Below are positions 1-8,973 of a stretch of DNA of 17,084 nt, in pieces (position 1 is the first letter of the stretch; every line of letters starts with the position of its first letter). The notes beneath the pieces were generated by a model. It was not told the DNA's origin and made no database searches. It worked only from the letters and a program-made list of their open reading frames with translations. The DNA is from Prevotella sp. GTDB lineage: Bacteria > Bacteroidota > Bacteroidia > Bacteroidales > Bacteroidaceae. A program made the translations under genes and the position numbers. The DNA lies in contig JAIJUV010000040.1 in NCBI GenBank assembly GCA_022732315.1, positions 1-17,084 of the forward strand. The letters are read 5' to 3'.

Positions 1-1694
1 TCAACAGAAGGCTTCTCGTAGCCGAGCTTGTACTTCTTGTTGATTTCTCCAATCTTCTGCTGCAAGCCTTGTGCTTTTTCTTCACGGATATCAGAGATGA
101 GGTTGAAGCCTGCCTTGCGGAGCACGTATGCCCAATCCTCTGGCACGCCAATCTCTGCCCATTCCTTGATGGTGCTCTGTGGCATCTTCTTCTCTGGCTT
201 CATCTGTGGGAAGAACAATACTTCCTGGATGAAGGTCTTGCCTGTCATCAGCATTACCAAACGGTCGATACCGATACCGATACCTGATGTTGGAGGCATA
301 CCGTACTGGAGGGCACGGAGGAAGTCCTGATCGATGATCATAGCCTCGTCGTCACCCTTGTCGGCAAGCTTCATCTGGTCGATGAAACGCTCTTCCTGGT
401 CGATTGGGTCGTTGAGCTCAGAGTATGCATTGGCAAGCTCCTTGCCGTTAACCATCAACTCGAAACGCTCGGTCAAGCCTGGCTTAGAGCGGTGCATCTT
501 GGTCAGTGGAGACATCTCTACTGGATAGTCGGTGATGAAGGTTGGCTGGAGGAAGGTGCCCTCGCAGAACTCGCCGAAGAGCTCGTCAATCAACTTACCC
601 TTACCCATGGTCTCATCTACGTCCATGCCCTTCTCCTTGCAGAATGCGCGGATTTCTTCCTCTGTCTTGCCGTTGCAGTCGAAACCGGTCTTCTCCTTGA
701 TGGCATCAAGGATAGGCAGACGGCGATATGGAGCCTTGAAACTGATGATGTTGCCATCAATCTCGCGCTCTGGCTTGCCGTTTACGGCGATACAGATAGT
801 TTCGAGCAACTTCTCTGTGAATGACATCATCCAGTTGTAGTCCTTGTACTGAACATAAAGCTCCATACAGGTGAACTCTGGGTTGTGGTTGCGGTCCATA
901 CCCTCGTTGCGGAAGTTCTTGCCAATCTCATAAACACCCTCGAAACCACCTACGATAAGGCGCTTCAGATAGAGCTCGGTAGCGATACGCATGTACATAT
1001 CCTGGTCGAGCGCATTGAAGTGGGTAATGAATGGGCGGGCAGAAGCACCACCTGCGATGCTCTGGAGGGTTGGAGTCTCTACCTCTGTATAACCAGCGTT
1101 GTCGAGTACGTTGCGCAGGGTGCGGAGTACGGTAGCACGCTGCAGGAAAGTATCCTTTACGCCATCGTTTACGATGAGGTCAACATAGCGCTGACGGTAA
1201 CGCAACTCTGGATCATCAAACTTGTCGTATGCCACGCCATCCTTGTACTTCACGATAGGGAGTGGCTTCAAGCTCTTGGAGAGCAGGCACAATTCCTTGG
1301 CGTGTACTGAAATCTCGCCAGTCTGTGTGCGGAATACGAAACCCTTTATGCCGATGAAGTCACCGATGTCAAGAAGCTTCTTGAATACTGTATTGTAAAG
1401 GTCTTTGTTCTCGTCTGGACAAATCTCGTCGCGGGCGATATAGACCTGGATTCTTCCCTTTGAGTCCTGCAACTCAGCGAAGCTTGCTTTACCCATCACG
1501 CGGCGACCCATCATACGGCCAGCGATAACTACCTGGCGTGGCTCGTCCTCGTCCTTGAATTCAGCCTTGATGTCTGTGCTGAATGCATTGGTTGGAAACT
1601 CTGCTGCTGGATATGGATCGATGCCCATCTCGCGCAATGTCTGAAGACTCTGTCTGCGAACGATTTCCTGTTCGCTTAACTCTAAAATGTTCAT
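1..1694 (-). CDS. lysS: Lysyl-tRNA synthetase, class II (3' end outside window)
   Basis: Cytoplasmic enzyme that charges tRNA-Lys with lysine using ATP. The frame is open from the ATG (complement of 1692-1694) to the left edge, giving 564 complete codons. The protein starts [15 protein letters not shown] and continues into an N-terminal anticodon-binding OB-fold region. Class II motif 2 is seen as [14 protein letters not shown] from about residue 261. Motif 3 is [12 protein letters not shown] from about residue 471, followed by a C-terminal extension ending [11 protein letters not shown] at the edge. E. coli LysS is about 505 residues; Bacteroidota forms are longer, near 575 as I recall, so only a few codons should be missing. 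It lies 106 nt downstream of the GH89 gene on the same strand and has its own -7 element. Identification is secure. Confidence 0.97.
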   Translation of the reverse strand, partial: MNILELSEQEIVRRQSLQTLREMGIDPYPAAEFPTNAFSTDIKAEFKDEDEPRQVVIAGRMMGRRVMGKASFAELQDSKGRIQVYIARDEICPDENKDLYNTVFKKLLDIGDFIGIKGFVFRTQTGEISVHAKELCLLSKSLKPLPIVKYKDGVAYDKFDDPELRYRQRYVDLIVNDGVKDTFLQRATVLRTLRNVLDNAGYTEVETPTLQSIAGGASARPFITHFNALDQDMYMRIATELYLKRLIVGGFEGVYEIGKNFRNEGMDRNHNPEFTCMELYVQYKDYNWMMSFTEKLLETICIAVNGKPEREIDGNIISFKAPYRRLPILDAIKEKTGFDCNGKTEEEIRAFCKEKGMDVDETMGKGKLIDELFGEFCEGTFLQPTFITDYPVEMSPLTKMHRSKPGLTERFELMVNGKELANAYSELNDPIDQEERFIDQMKLADKGDDEAMIIDQDFLRALQYGMPPTSGIGIGIDRLVMLMTGKTFIQEVLFFPQMKPEKKMPQSTIKEWAEIGVPEDWAYVLRKAGFNLISDIREEKAQGLQQKIGEINKKYKLGYEKPSV

Positions 1695-1734
1695 ATTATA
1701 TTCAGATATATCTTTTTATTTTCTTATTTTGGTG

Positions 1735-1742
1735 CAAAAATA
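1735..1742 (-). promoter_or_regulatory. Probable lysS promoter, -7 element
   Basis: Read on the minus strand this is TATTTTTG, a match to the Bacteroidota -7 consensus TAnnTTTG, placing the start of transcription near 1728 and leaving a leader of about 33 nt. No clear TTTG sits at the usual -33 distance, so the call rests on the -7 box alone. Confidence 0.5.
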
Positions 1743-1800
1743 CAAATAATTTTCCAAACTCTTGTGCTATTTTTATCCTTTTTAATATAAATAAGGTGAT

Positions 1801-4074
1801 TTATATGCAATCAATCACTTCCTTTGCCACATCTATAGGGCTTCCTTCTGCTTTCGATGAATATGGGTTCTTCTGCAGAGTCCATGATTCCTCCAGTCCG
1901 TACCAGTCGATTCGTGGAGTATCTTGCAGCGATAATTGACTGGCTAGCGATTTCATGAAGGTACTCCAGCGCAGGTAGTAGAAATCCTTCAGCAATCCTT
2001 GCCATTCCTTGTGACCATAGTCGTGGAGTCCGCCATTATCGGCACAGATCCTGTTGCCCCAGGTGGTTATCTGTACGCGGGCGTTCCATTCGTAGAGGTC
2101 CTTTTCTACAGCAGTCTTCCCTAGGTTTCTGGCTTCCTCTATCCAGCGGCCCAGGCGGAACTCAGGACGGGTGCCGAGCAACTTATCCTGTAGCAGAATC
2201 ATCTTCAGAAAGCGATCGGAATCCTTCTTGAAATCCTGTCGTGAGAATGCCTTGAAATCTGCCATGGTTTTCAGATACTGCTTGCGGCCTTGGTCGGCGA
2301 GAGCCTGGCGGCAGATGTCTACCAGGTCGTACTCAAAGTTGTTGTTGCCCCGATATTTCTCAGCTACGTTGGTAAGGAGAATGGCTGCCTGACGGGTATC
2401 CTCGGGGTCGTAGTAGTTGCTCATCAGCGACCAGGTGGAAACCTGATAACTGTTCAGCGATGGACGGGCGCAGAAGATGCTCTCGTGGGTGCCCTGCTGA
2501 ATGTTGCCCTTCGGACAGTTGTAGATGCTTTTCGCAAGAAGAATCCATGCCTTCTCTATAGTGGCATCATGAACGCCATATCGGGCATAGCAATATTCCC
2601 TGATCCAGTCTTCCTTGGTTATCTTTTCTGCACGCCATGGCAACTCGCTCATCAGTTCGAACATCACGGGGTTGTTCTCTGAACCTTCCATGGTGAAGCC
2701 CCAACCTTTAAGTGAAGAGTGAAGAGTGAGGAGTGAAGAATTCTCTTGTTTTGGGGTGTCCTTTTTCCCCGTTGCCAGATAGAAGTTATTGAGGAGTTGG
2801 TCCATTCGTCCATGAAGTCCTACGTTGCCTCCGAAGTCTTCGAGCAGACAGAAGAGCCACTGGTGCTTGCCATAGATGCCTTCTTTCTTACTCGTGCTGA
2901 AATTTTTCTTCCCAGTGCCGGATGTATTATCCTCTGTGCAGAAATCTTCGAAGTTCTGACGGCTTTCAGAAAAGAGGTCGAGAACAAGCAGGTCGCCTAC
3001 CTTCAAGTTGGCTATCATCTGGGGTCTTGGATTCTCGTTCCATCCCTGTACCACCCAGATAGCATGCGGATTGGCTCGCTTCATCGCACTCATCAAGGCT
3101 TCTCCTGCCTTGCCGTAATCCACCGCAGCATCGTTGCCGCTTTCATGGAATGGGTCCATGGAGTAGTAATCGGATTTGCCGTAGAGTCGGGTTAGCTCCT
3201 TATAATATAGGTCTGCGATTTCTGCAAACCGGCTATCGGTAGGGGATAGGTTGGCTGGGCGCTGGTAACTGTTCCATCTACCGGCATCGGTTACGTTCAG
3301 TCCCAGCTTCTGTTTGGCATCGTGAGGTACCATGCCGCAATATCCTGGTAAAACGGGTTTCATGCCCATCTCCTTCATTCTGGCAAAAATCTTCTTCTGC
3401 AGGGTTTCCTGCTGCTTGTACCAGCCCAGAGGTAGTGGACCGCCCCAACCTTCCAGATTGTTCATCTCCCACCAGGCAAGGAAGGCAGGACCGGCGATGA
3501 ATTTGCCTACTTCCTCCTCTGAGTATCCCAGTTTCAGAAGCATGTTGCGCCATACGCTTTCCGTGCCCACGGCGGCAAGCGGCATATTGATGCCATGCAG
3601 CGCCATCCAGTCTATCTCTTTCTGCCATCGGTTCCAGTCCCAGAATGCCATCGTATAGGAAAAGGTGCAATAGTTGAAGTTGTAGCGCAGCTTCAGGTCT
3701 GTTTCGTGGCGTTCCTTCTGTTTCACGGCAGGAAGAACGGCTGGCAGCTTCACGTTCATGTTGTTCCAGGAGATGTGGATGCCGGCATGGTGCTTCAGAT
3801 ACCAGTTGATGCCCACGGCGATGTTCACCCAGGAGTTTCCCCGGATGATAATTGGGTTGTTTTTGCCTGTGGCAGATTTTGAAGCGGCTGATGTGCTGTT
3901 TCCTTTTCTGGTTCTGGCTTGGTCTATCTCGAAGAAATCCTTGTCCGATTTCACAAGCACGGTTTTAAACTTGGCGGCGGCTCCCTTGTCTATTCGATTC
4001 AGAAGGTCGTCTGCCGGATTGGCGAATGCTCCAAGAGCAACGGTGCATAATAGTCCTACAAGTACTTTTCTCAT
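1801..4074 (-). CDS. Alpha-N-acetylglucosaminidase, GH89 (NAGLU family)
   Basis: Exported glycosidase expected to remove terminal alpha-linked N-acetylglucosamine from host or dietary glycans such as mucin or heparan-type chains. The 757-residue protein begins with a signal peptide (MRKVLVGLLCTVALGAFA, cleavage near residue 18-20). Next come an N-terminal NAGLU domain (about 22-110), a TIM-barrel domain (about 120-470) containing NYCTFSYTMAFWDW and DWMALHGINMPLA, and a helical C-terminal domain. DPFHE gives E311, the likely acid/base, and FTMEG gives E463, the likely nucleophile; these match human NAGLU E316 and E446 in context. Oddities are a Ser/Thr/Lys-rich stretch at about 57-72 and 380-396, and residues 446-455, which are encoded by a 4x7-nt DNA repeat just before the nucleophile loop. 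No SusC/SusD neighbour is present in the window. Confidence 0.95.
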   Translation of the reverse strand: MRKVLVGLLCTVALGAFANPADDLLNRIDKGAAAKFKTVLVKSDKDFFEIDQARTRKGNSTSAASKSATGKNNPIIIRGNSWVNIAVGINWYLKHHAGIHISWNNMNVKLPAVLPAVKQKERHETDLKLRYNFNYCTFSYTMAFWDWNRWQKEIDWMALHGINMPLAAVGTESVWRNMLLKLGYSEEEVGKFIAGPAFLAWWEMNNLEGWGGPLPLGWYKQQETLQKKIFARMKEMGMKPVLPGYCGMVPHDAKQKLGLNVTDAGRWNSYQRPANLSPTDSRFAEIADLYYKELTRLYGKSDYYSMDPFHESGNDAAVDYGKAGEALMSAMKRANPHAIWVVQGWNENPRPQMIANLKVGDLLVLDLFSESRQNFEDFCTEDNTSGTGKKNFSTSKKEGIYGKHQWLFCLLEDFGGNVGLHGRMDQLLNNFYLATGKKDTPKQENSSLLTLHSSLKGWGFTMEGSENNPVMFELMSELPWRAEKITKEDWIREYCYARYGVHDATIEKAWILLAKSIYNCPKGNIQQGTHESIFCARPSLNSYQVSTWSLMSNYYDPEDTRQAAILLTNVAEKYRGNNNFEYDLVDICRQALADQGRKQYLKTMADFKAFSRQDFKKDSDRFLKMILLQDKLLGTRPEFRLGRWIEEARNLGKTAVEKDLYEWNARVQITTWGNRICADNGGLHDYGHKEWQGLLKDFYYLRWSTFMKSLASQLSLQDTPRIDWYGLEESWTLQKNPYSSKAEGSPIDVAKEVIDCI
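2711..2738. repeat. Four tandem 7-nt units inside the GH89 gene
   Basis: On the plus strand the unit is AGTGAAG, present four times end to end with one change (third copy AGTGAGG). Read on the coding strand it encodes the Ser/Leu/Thr/His stretch at residues 446-455, between YLATGK and GWGFTMEG. The block is 28 nt long, not a multiple of three, yet the frame continues through it. Confidence 0.85.
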
Positions 4075-4122
4075 AAAGTTGTTATTAGTATTTTAATTGC
4101 CGAATACAGCTATATTTCGGGA

Positions 4123-4153
4123 CAAAGATAACGGAAAAAGCTGATAATACCAA
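4123..4153 (-). promoter_or_regulatory. Probable promoter of the GH89 gene
   Basis: The minus strand reads TATCTTTG (complement of 4123-4130), matching TAnnTTTG, with TTGG (4150-4153) 19 nt upstream as an imperfect -33 element. It faces away from the men operon promoter, making 4075-4288 a divergent promoter region. Confidence 0.55.
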
Positions 4154-4191
4154 GTAAAAAGTGCTTAAAAGATTAAAAAAGACTTATTTAT

Positions 4192-4222
4192 TTTGTTTTG
4201 TCTTGGATTTGCATTACTTTTG
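4192..4222 (+). promoter_or_regulatory. Promoter of the men operon
   Basis: TTTG at 4192-4195, a 19-nt spacer, then TACTTTTG at 4215-4222: a full match to the Bacteroidota pattern TTTG-N19-21-TAnnTTTG. Transcription would start near 4229, giving a leader of about 60 nt to the menI-like ATG. The leader contains a G/C-rich hairpin-prone stretch (about 4231-4260). Confidence 0.7.
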
Positions 4223-4288
4223 CAAGAAAATGGGGAATGGGGTGAAGCCCTGAAATCCCAGAAACAACCAACTTAAATTTTGATAAGG

Positions 4289-4753
4289 ATGAACATAGAC
4301 GAATTAGTAAAAAGAATAAGTAAAACCGATGGACTATCTAAAACCCTCGGAATGCATTTTATCTCAACCCCTGAGCCTGATACGCTTCAGGCTTCAATGA
4401 AGGTGGATGAGCGCAATCGCCAACCTTTCGGCTTCTTGAGTGGTGGTGCTTCTCTGGCGCTTGCCGAGAATGTAGCAGGCATCGGTTCTCTGGCTCTTTG
4501 TCCAGGACAGATTGCTGTGGGCATCAATGTGAGCGGAACTCATGTGCAGGCTGTAAGTGAGGGTGATACGGTTACGGCATACGCCAAACTCGTACACAAG
4601 GGCAGAACCTTGCATACCTGGGAGGTTGCCATCAAGAATACTGCGGGCGAATTGATTTGCACCGTGCAGGTAACCAACTATGTGTTTACTCCTAAAAAGA
4701 ATGAGTCGAAGAAGGAATCAGATAAAGAGAAATCTAATAAGACAGAAGAATAA
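4289..4753 (+). CDS. menI: Hotdog-fold acyl-CoA thioesterase, probable DHNA-CoA hydrolase
   Basis: Predicted to hydrolyse 1,4-dihydroxy-2-naphthoyl-CoA to DHNA, the step after MenB; the reading comes from family and position. The 154-residue protein matches the single hotdog domain of E. coli YdiI (MenI): QPFGFLSGGASLALAEN here against QPFGLLHGGASVVLAES. Gln45 and Glu60 align with YdiI Gln48 and Glu63, but YdiI His54 is replaced by Ser51. About 20 Lys/Glu-rich residues follow the domain (PKKNESKKESDKEK). I chose ATG 4289 over an in-frame TTG at 4280, because the TTG adds only three residues and ATG is the stronger start. It is the first gene of the operon and its TAA is 3 nt before menF. It could be a thioesterase of another specificity. 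Confidence 0.85.
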   Translation: MNIDELVKRISKTDGLSKTLGMHFISTPEPDTLQASMKVDERNRQPFGFLSGGASLALAENVAGIGSLALCPGQIAVGINVSGTHVQAVSEGDTVTAYAKLVHKGRTLHTWEVAIKNTAGELICTVQVTNYVFTPKKNESKKESDKEKSNKTEE

Positions 4754-4756
4754 GGT

Positions 4757-5803
4757 ATGACAGCATTTGCATACTATCGTTTGCCTTATCTGCATCACGC
4801 AAATTTTGTGGCGCAGCATCTAGGGGAGCCAGAGGTGCTTTCCTCTGTGGCAGAACTGAATGGCAAGGAGGGCTTTGTAATAGCTCCTTTCTCGCCGTCC
4901 AGCGACTGTCCTGTGCTGCTCATTCATCCCGATGAAAGCAGGCTTCTGGCTATCTCTGATGCAAGAGCTGTCTCTAGCTCGGAATCGGAATTAGAAGAAA
5001 GTATTCCTGCCCGTGATATTTATGCCGAAGATTTTGAATGTTTCCATCGGGAGTTGGAAAAAGGAACTTTCAGAAAGATAGTGCTGGCAAGAAAGGCAAC
5101 CTTGCGAATGGCCGATAAGGATTTCGAAAAGCTCTTTATGAAGGCTTGCCGCATGTATCCCCGTCTCTTTGTCGCCCTGGTCTATACCCCGCAGTCGGGG
5201 ATGTGGCTGATGGCTACTCCTGAAATCTTGCTCAAGGGGGAACAGGGAAAGATGCAGACGATGTCGCTTGCCGGAACCCAAAAGGCAGAGCCTTCACGTA
5301 CTATCGCCGATTATCCGATAGAGGGTGTGGAGTGGTCGCTGAAGAATCGGGAGGAACAGCAGTATGTAACGGATTATATCGAAGATTGTATCAGGGCTTT
5401 CTCTGATGATTATCAGTTGAAAGGTCCTTATACCACGATGGCGGCAAATCTCTATCATCTCCGCACCGACATCACTTTCCTTCTTCGTGATGAAGGCAAA
5501 TTAGGCGACGTGATTCATACGCTTTATCCTACGCCTGCCGTCTGCGGTATCCCGAAGGATGAGGCTCGCCAGTTTATCCTTCAACATGAACATCAGTCTC
5601 GCAAATACTATAGTGGTTTTGTGGGGCCTATCTCTCCGCAGGGAAAGACTCATCTTTTCGTCTCTCTCCGCTGCATGAATATCCTGCCAGAAGGTATCTG
5701 TGAACTCTATGCCGGTGGCGGATTGCTCAAGGAGAGTGAGATGGAAAAGGAGTGGAAGGAAACAGAAGCTAAGATGCAGACCATCAGGCGGGTTCTGATT
5801 TAG
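4757..5803 (+). CDS. menF: Isochorismate synthase
   Basis: Converts chorismate to isochorismate, the first committed step of menaquinone synthesis, Mg2+ dependent. The 348-residue protein is shorter than E. coli MenF (about 431), mostly at the N-terminus. Chorismate-binding features are all present: IVLARKAT with Lys113 as the likely general base, MSLAGT at 169-174, REEQQYV with Glu200, TLYPTPAVCG at 255-264, and the C-terminal EWKETEAK at 332-339 that supplies metal ligands in this family. The context with menD and menB favours menaquinone over siderophore (EntC) use. Start ATG is 3 nt after the menI stop, with TAAGG upstream, so translation is likely coupled. Its TAG stop overlaps the first unit of a 7-nt repeat that fills the gap to menD. 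Confidence 0.93.
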   Translation: MTAFAYYRLPYLHHANFVAQHLGEPEVLSSVAELNGKEGFVIAPFSPSSDCPVLLIHPDESRLLAISDARAVSSSESELEESIPARDIYAEDFECFHRELEKGTFRKIVLARKATLRMADKDFEKLFMKACRMYPRLFVALVYTPQSGMWLMATPEILLKGEQGKMQTMSLAGTQKAEPSRTIADYPIEGVEWSLKNREEQQYVTDYIEDCIRAFSDDYQLKGPYTTMAANLYHLRTDITFLLRDEGKLGDVIHTLYPTPAVCGIPKDEARQFILQHEHQSRKYYSGFVGPISPQGKTHLFVSLRCMNILPEGICELYAGGGLLKESEMEKEWKETEAKMQTIRRVLI

Positions 5804-5836
5804 TTAACAGTTTATAGTTTATAGTTGATAGTTCAT
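5802..5836. repeat. Five tandem 7-nt units spanning the menF-menD junction
   Basis: Units 5802-5808, 5809-5815, 5816-5822, 5823-5829 and 5830-5836 read AGTTAAC, AGTTTAT, AGTTTAT, AGTTGAT, AGTTCAT: each begins AGTT and most end AT. The first unit supplies the last two bases of the menF TAG stop, and the last unit supplies the first two bases of the menD ATG. The whole intercistronic spacer is therefore repeat. Confidence 0.88.
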
Positions 5837-7595
5837 GTATAGTAATATAGATAATGTCAATATCCTGACGGGTGTTCTACAATCGCATGGTGTGAGAAGG
5901 GTGGTGGTTTGCCCGGGAAGTCGCAATGCGCCTATCGTACATAATCTCAATGAAACGGAAGGTATTACCTGCTATCCTGTTACCGATGAGCGCAGTGCCG
6001 GTTTTGTGGCTATGGGCATTGCCTTGGGTGATCCATCTCCTTGTCCGGCTCCTGTGGCAGTATGCGTCACTTCCGGTTCGGCATTGCTCAATCTCTATCC
6101 GGCAGTCTGCGAGGCATATTATCAGAAGGTGCCTATCATCGTGATTTCTGCTGACAGACCCGAAACCTGGATAGGACAGCAGGATGGACAGACCCTTCCG
6201 CAAGCCAACGTCTTCGGAACGATGGTGAACCGGAGCGTGAATCTTCCTATCATATCCAATGAAGAGCAGGCTTGGTATTGTGAACGGTTGGTTCATGAGG
6301 CTATTATCGATTGCGTGCATCGAAAGATTGGTCCGGTACATATTAATATACAGCTTTCCGAACCGCTTTATCAGTTTACGCTCGATAGACTCCCGAAGAT
6401 ACATTGGGTGGATTATGTGAAGAGTAATCTCTTTGGTGGAAGTTTCCATTATGGTGACATGCTCGATTTTCTGAATGCCAGAAAACCGATGATAGTGGTG
6501 GGACAGGATTATCCATGCAGTCAGCTTGTTGGTATCAAACAGATAAATTGGCGAACCGTTACGCTAATTGAGCCAACCGCTTTGGGAACATCGAGCGAAG
6601 ATCCTGCATGCCGGGATTTCTCTCGCAATCTCCTGGTTACCAATTTCGATGAAGTATTGAATAAGGTGGGGGATGACGAGAGTTATATGCCCGATTTTAT
6701 CCTCTATGTAGGAGGTACCCTGGTGAGCAAGCGCCTGAAGCAGTTCCTTCGCCTTGCCGTGAAGAAGGGTGCCAAGGTATGGCGTGCTAGTACCGATGGT
6801 GATTACATCGATACCTTTATGCGTATCGATCGCATTTTCCAATGCGATACCACCCTGCTGGCGGATGCCATGACTTCTTACGATCTGGCTTATCAGGATG
6901 ATGTGAATGCATACAGAGAACGTTGGGAGAAGGCACTTCTGGCGGCAAAGCGCCATGCTTTCGATTACGAACCGCCATTCAGCAGTATGGCTGCTGTAAA
7001 GGCTTTCCAAACGGAATATCTGGCTCATTCGCTGGATGATACCCGTGAATGCCGTCTGTTTTATGGCAATAGTATGGCGATTCGACTGGCCTGCATCTAT
7101 GCTCGCCAATATGTGCATTGCAATAGGGGCGTGAATGGCATCGAGGGTTCGCTGTCTGCAGCAACCGGCTTGTCTATTTATCTCTCGGAGTATCATCATC
7201 CTGATGCCAGGAACCAGCAGAAGGTATTCTGTGTGCTGGGTGATTTGAGCTTCTTCTACGATCAGAATGCTCTCTGGAATCAGAATCTTAATGGCAGCCT
7301 TCGCATTCTTTTGCTGAATAATGGCGGTGGAGCCATCTTTGCCAAGTTCAAGGGATTGAAGGAGAGTGCGGCACGTGAGAAACTGGTGATGGCTGAGCAC
7401 TGCACCTCGGCCTATCATATCTGCCAGGCACAGAATGTTGCCTATCAGAATGCCGATGATATGAAGTCGCTACATGAGGGCATCGATTGGCTCATCCATA
7501 CCGAGTCTGACAGACCGATGCTCTTGGAAGTGCTAACGGATATAGAAACAGATAATCAAGTAATAGAAGAATATTATAATAGTTTTCAAATATGA
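5835..7595 (+). CDS. menD: SEPHCHC synthase
   Basis: Thiamine-diphosphate enzyme joining 2-oxoglutarate (with decarboxylation) to isochorismate to give 2-succinyl-5-enolpyruvyl-6-hydroxy-3-cyclohexene-1-carboxylate. The 586 residues compare with about 556 in E. coli. N-terminal [12 protein letters not shown] (27-38) and [14 protein letters not shown], in which Glu52 is the likely ThDP-activating glutamate, are followed by [10 protein letters not shown]. The C-terminal ThDP/Mg motif is [16 protein letters not shown], from Gly469, and continues into [27 protein letters not shown] before it is also typical of MenD. The ATG sits at the end of the 7-nt repeat, no Shine-Dalgarno is visible, and the N-terminus ([15 protein letters not shown]) aligns well with the family, so this start is favoured. 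Its TGA overlaps the menB ATG by 4 nt. Confidence 0.96.
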   Translation: MYSNIDNVNILTGVLQSHGVRRVVVCPGSRNAPIVHNLNETEGITCYPVTDERSAGFVAMGIALGDPSPCPAPVAVCVTSGSALLNLYPAVCEAYYQKVPIIVISADRPETWIGQQDGQTLPQANVFGTMVNRSVNLPIISNEEQAWYCERLVHEAIIDCVHRKIGPVHINIQLSEPLYQFTLDRLPKIHWVDYVKSNLFGGSFHYGDMLDFLNARKPMIVVGQDYPCSQLVGIKQINWRTVTLIEPTALGTSSEDPACRDFSRNLLVTNFDEVLNKVGDDESYMPDFILYVGGTLVSKRLKQFLRLAVKKGAKVWRASTDGDYIDTFMRIDRIFQCDTTLLADAMTSYDLAYQDDVNAYRERWEKALLAAKRHAFDYEPPFSSMAAVKAFQTEYLAHSLDDTRECRLFYGNSMAIRLACIYARQYVHCNRGVNGIEGSLSAATGLSIYLSEYHHPDARNQQKVFCVLGDLSFFYDQNALWNQNLNGSLRILLLNNGGGAIFAKFKGLKESAAREKLVMAEHCTSAYHICQAQNVAYQNADDMKSLHEGIDWLIHTESDRPMLLEVLTDIETDNQVIEEYYNSFQI

Positions 7596-8413
7596 GAGAA
7601 TGGAAAAAGATAGAAGGTTTTGATTTCAAGGAAATCATCTTCGAGGAGTATAATCATATCGCTAAGATTACAATCAATCGTGAGCGTTATCGCAATGCCT
7701 TCACCCCATTGACCACTTGGGAGATGGCGCAGGCTTTCAACTATTGCCGTGACTGCTTGGATATCCGAGTGGTTATCCTCACGGGTGCTGGCGACAAGGC
7801 GTTCTGTGCCGGTGGCGATATGCATGTGAAGGGTAGGGGCGGATACGTAGGCAACGACGGTGTGCCTCGTCTCAATGTGCTCGATGTACAGATGCAGATT
7901 CGCCGTTTGCCTAAGCCGGTTATCGCCATGGTGAACGGTTATGCCATCGGTGGCGGCCATGTGCTCCATGTGATGTGCGACCTGACCATTGCTTCAGAGA
8001 ATGCCATCTTCGGACAGACCGGTCCTAAGGTGGGAAGCTTCGATGCCGGTTTCGGTTCTTCTTATCTGGCAAGAATGGTAGGTCAAAAGAAGGCACGCGA
8101 AATCTGGTTCCTCTGCAAGCAGTATTCTGCAAAGGAGGCAGAAGAGATGGGAATGGTGAACAAGGTGGTTCCTCTCGACCAGTTGGAAGATACCTGTGTG
8201 GAGTGGGCTGAAATCATGATGGAACGTTCTCCGCTGGCTCTCCGCATGATTAAGGCTGGTTTGAATGCCGAGTTGGATGGTCAGGCTGGTATCCAGGAGT
8301 TGGCTGGCGATGCCACCATGCTCTATTATACCATGGATGAGGCACAGGAAGGCGGCAAGGCTTTCCTGGAGAAGCGCAAGCCTCGCTTCGAGGATTATCC
8401 TCAGTTCCCATAA
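7592..8413 (+). CDS. menB: 1,4-Dihydroxy-2-naphthoyl-CoA synthase
   Basis: Crotonase-fold enzyme that cyclises o-succinylbenzoyl-CoA to DHNA-CoA. The 273-residue protein shows the oxyanion-hole regions [18 protein letters not shown] and [17 protein letters not shown], then [13 protein letters not shown] (141-153). The glycine in [10 protein letters not shown] is characteristic of the bicarbonate-dependent MenB type as in E. coli. The C-terminus [15 protein letters not shown]...RKPRF also fits MenB and separates it from fatty-acid enoyl-CoA hydratases. ATG overlaps the menD stop (ATGA, 7592-7595), implying coupled translation. It is the last gene of the operon: a strong terminator begins at the base after its stop. 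menC and menE, which often lie close by in Bacteroidota, do not follow. Confidence 0.97.
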   Translation: MREWKKIEGFDFKEIIFEEYNHIAKITINRERYRNAFTPLTTWEMAQAFNYCRDCLDIRVVILTGAGDKAFCAGGDMHVKGRGGYVGNDGVPRLNVLDVQMQIRRLPKPVIAMVNGYAIGGGHVLHVMCDLTIASENAIFGQTGPKVGSFDAGFGSSYLARMVGQKKAREIWFLCKQYSAKEAEEMGMVNKVVPLDQLEDTCVEWAEIMMERSPLALRMIKAGLNAELDGQAGIQELAGDATMLYYTMDEAQEGGKAFLEKRKPRFEDYPQFP

Positions 8414-8459
8414 TAAAAAAACTCGGAAGATATCGAAATGTATCTTCCGAGTTTTTTTA
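8414..8459. terminator. Bidirectional intrinsic terminator, menB / queF
   Basis: Perfect inverted repeat: ACTCGGAAGATA (8421-8432) and TATCTTCCGAGT (8441-8452) with an 8-nt loop. It is extended by an A-run on the left and a T-run on the right, so either strand gives a hairpin followed by about seven U. It lies between the convergent ends of menB (plus) and queF (minus) and can serve both. Confidence 0.93.
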
Positions 8460-8468
8460 TTTCGTTTT

Positions 8469-8924
8469 TTATTCGTGAGTAGCGAATCTCTGTTCTGCGA
8501 GCTTCTCATATTTGGTTCCTGGCTTGCCATAGTTGGCGTAAGGCCAGATGCTGATGCCGCCACGAGGAGTAAAGATACCTGTTACCTCGATATACTTAGG
8601 ATCCATCAGCTTGATGAGGTCCTTCATGATGATGTTCACGCAATCCTCATGGAAATCGCCGTGGTTGCGGAAACTGAAGAGATAAAGCTTCAGACTCTTG
8701 CTCTCCACCATCTTTACATCAGGAATATAGCTGATGCGAATCTCTGCAAAATCAGGCTGACCTGTAATAGGGCAGAGGGAGGTAAACTCTGGGCAGTTGA
8801 AACGTACCCAGTAATCATTGCCAGGGTGCTTGTTTACGAAGGTTTCCAATACCTCTGGCGCATAATCCATTCTATATTGGGTCTTGGCACCCAGTGCCTT
8901 CAACCCATCTTCTTTTCTATCCAT
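8469..8924 (-). CDS. queF: NADPH-dependent 7-cyano-7-deazaguanine reductase, short (YkvM) type
   Basis: Reduces preQ0 to preQ1 in queuosine tRNA-modification synthesis. At 151 residues it is the short, single-domain type. [18 protein letters not shown] carries the nucleophile Cys51 (thioimide with preQ0) and Asp58, the same seven-residue spacing as B. subtilis Cys55/Asp62. The QueF NADPH-binding signature is [23 protein letters not shown] (about 73-95), with Glu74 and Glu93. The C-terminus has [18 protein letters not shown]. It is the second gene after a VUT-type transporter, 49 nt downstream on the same strand, with a 13-nt tandem repeat in the gap. Both should be under the preQ1-I-like leader at 9667-9698. 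ATG is the complement of 8922-8924. Confidence 0.97.
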   Translation of the reverse strand: MDRKEDGLKALGAKTQYRMDYAPEVLETFVNKHPGNDYWVRFNCPEFTSLCPITGQPDFAEIRISYIPDVKMVESKSLKLYLFSFRNHGDFHEDCVNIIMKDLIKLMDPKYIEVTGIFTPRGGISIWPYANYGKPGTKYEKLAEQRFATHE

Positions 8925-8929
8925 AGTTC

Positions 8930-8968
8930 TATTCTAATATTTGATTCTGATGTTTGATTCTGATGTTT
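8930..8968. repeat. 13-nt tandem repeat between transporter and queF
   Basis: On the minus strand the unit CATCAGAATCAAA occurs twice in a row, followed by a diverged third copy (TATTAGAATAGAA) that runs up to a few bases before the queF ATG. It fills most of the 49-nt intercistronic gap. Confidence 0.7.
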
Positions 8969-8973
8969 CATGT

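Noticed and set aside
6564..7418. Long open frame (284 codons) antisense to menD
   Set aside because: It lies wholly within a well-supported gene, with no promoter or recognisable protein; a shadow of menD codon use.
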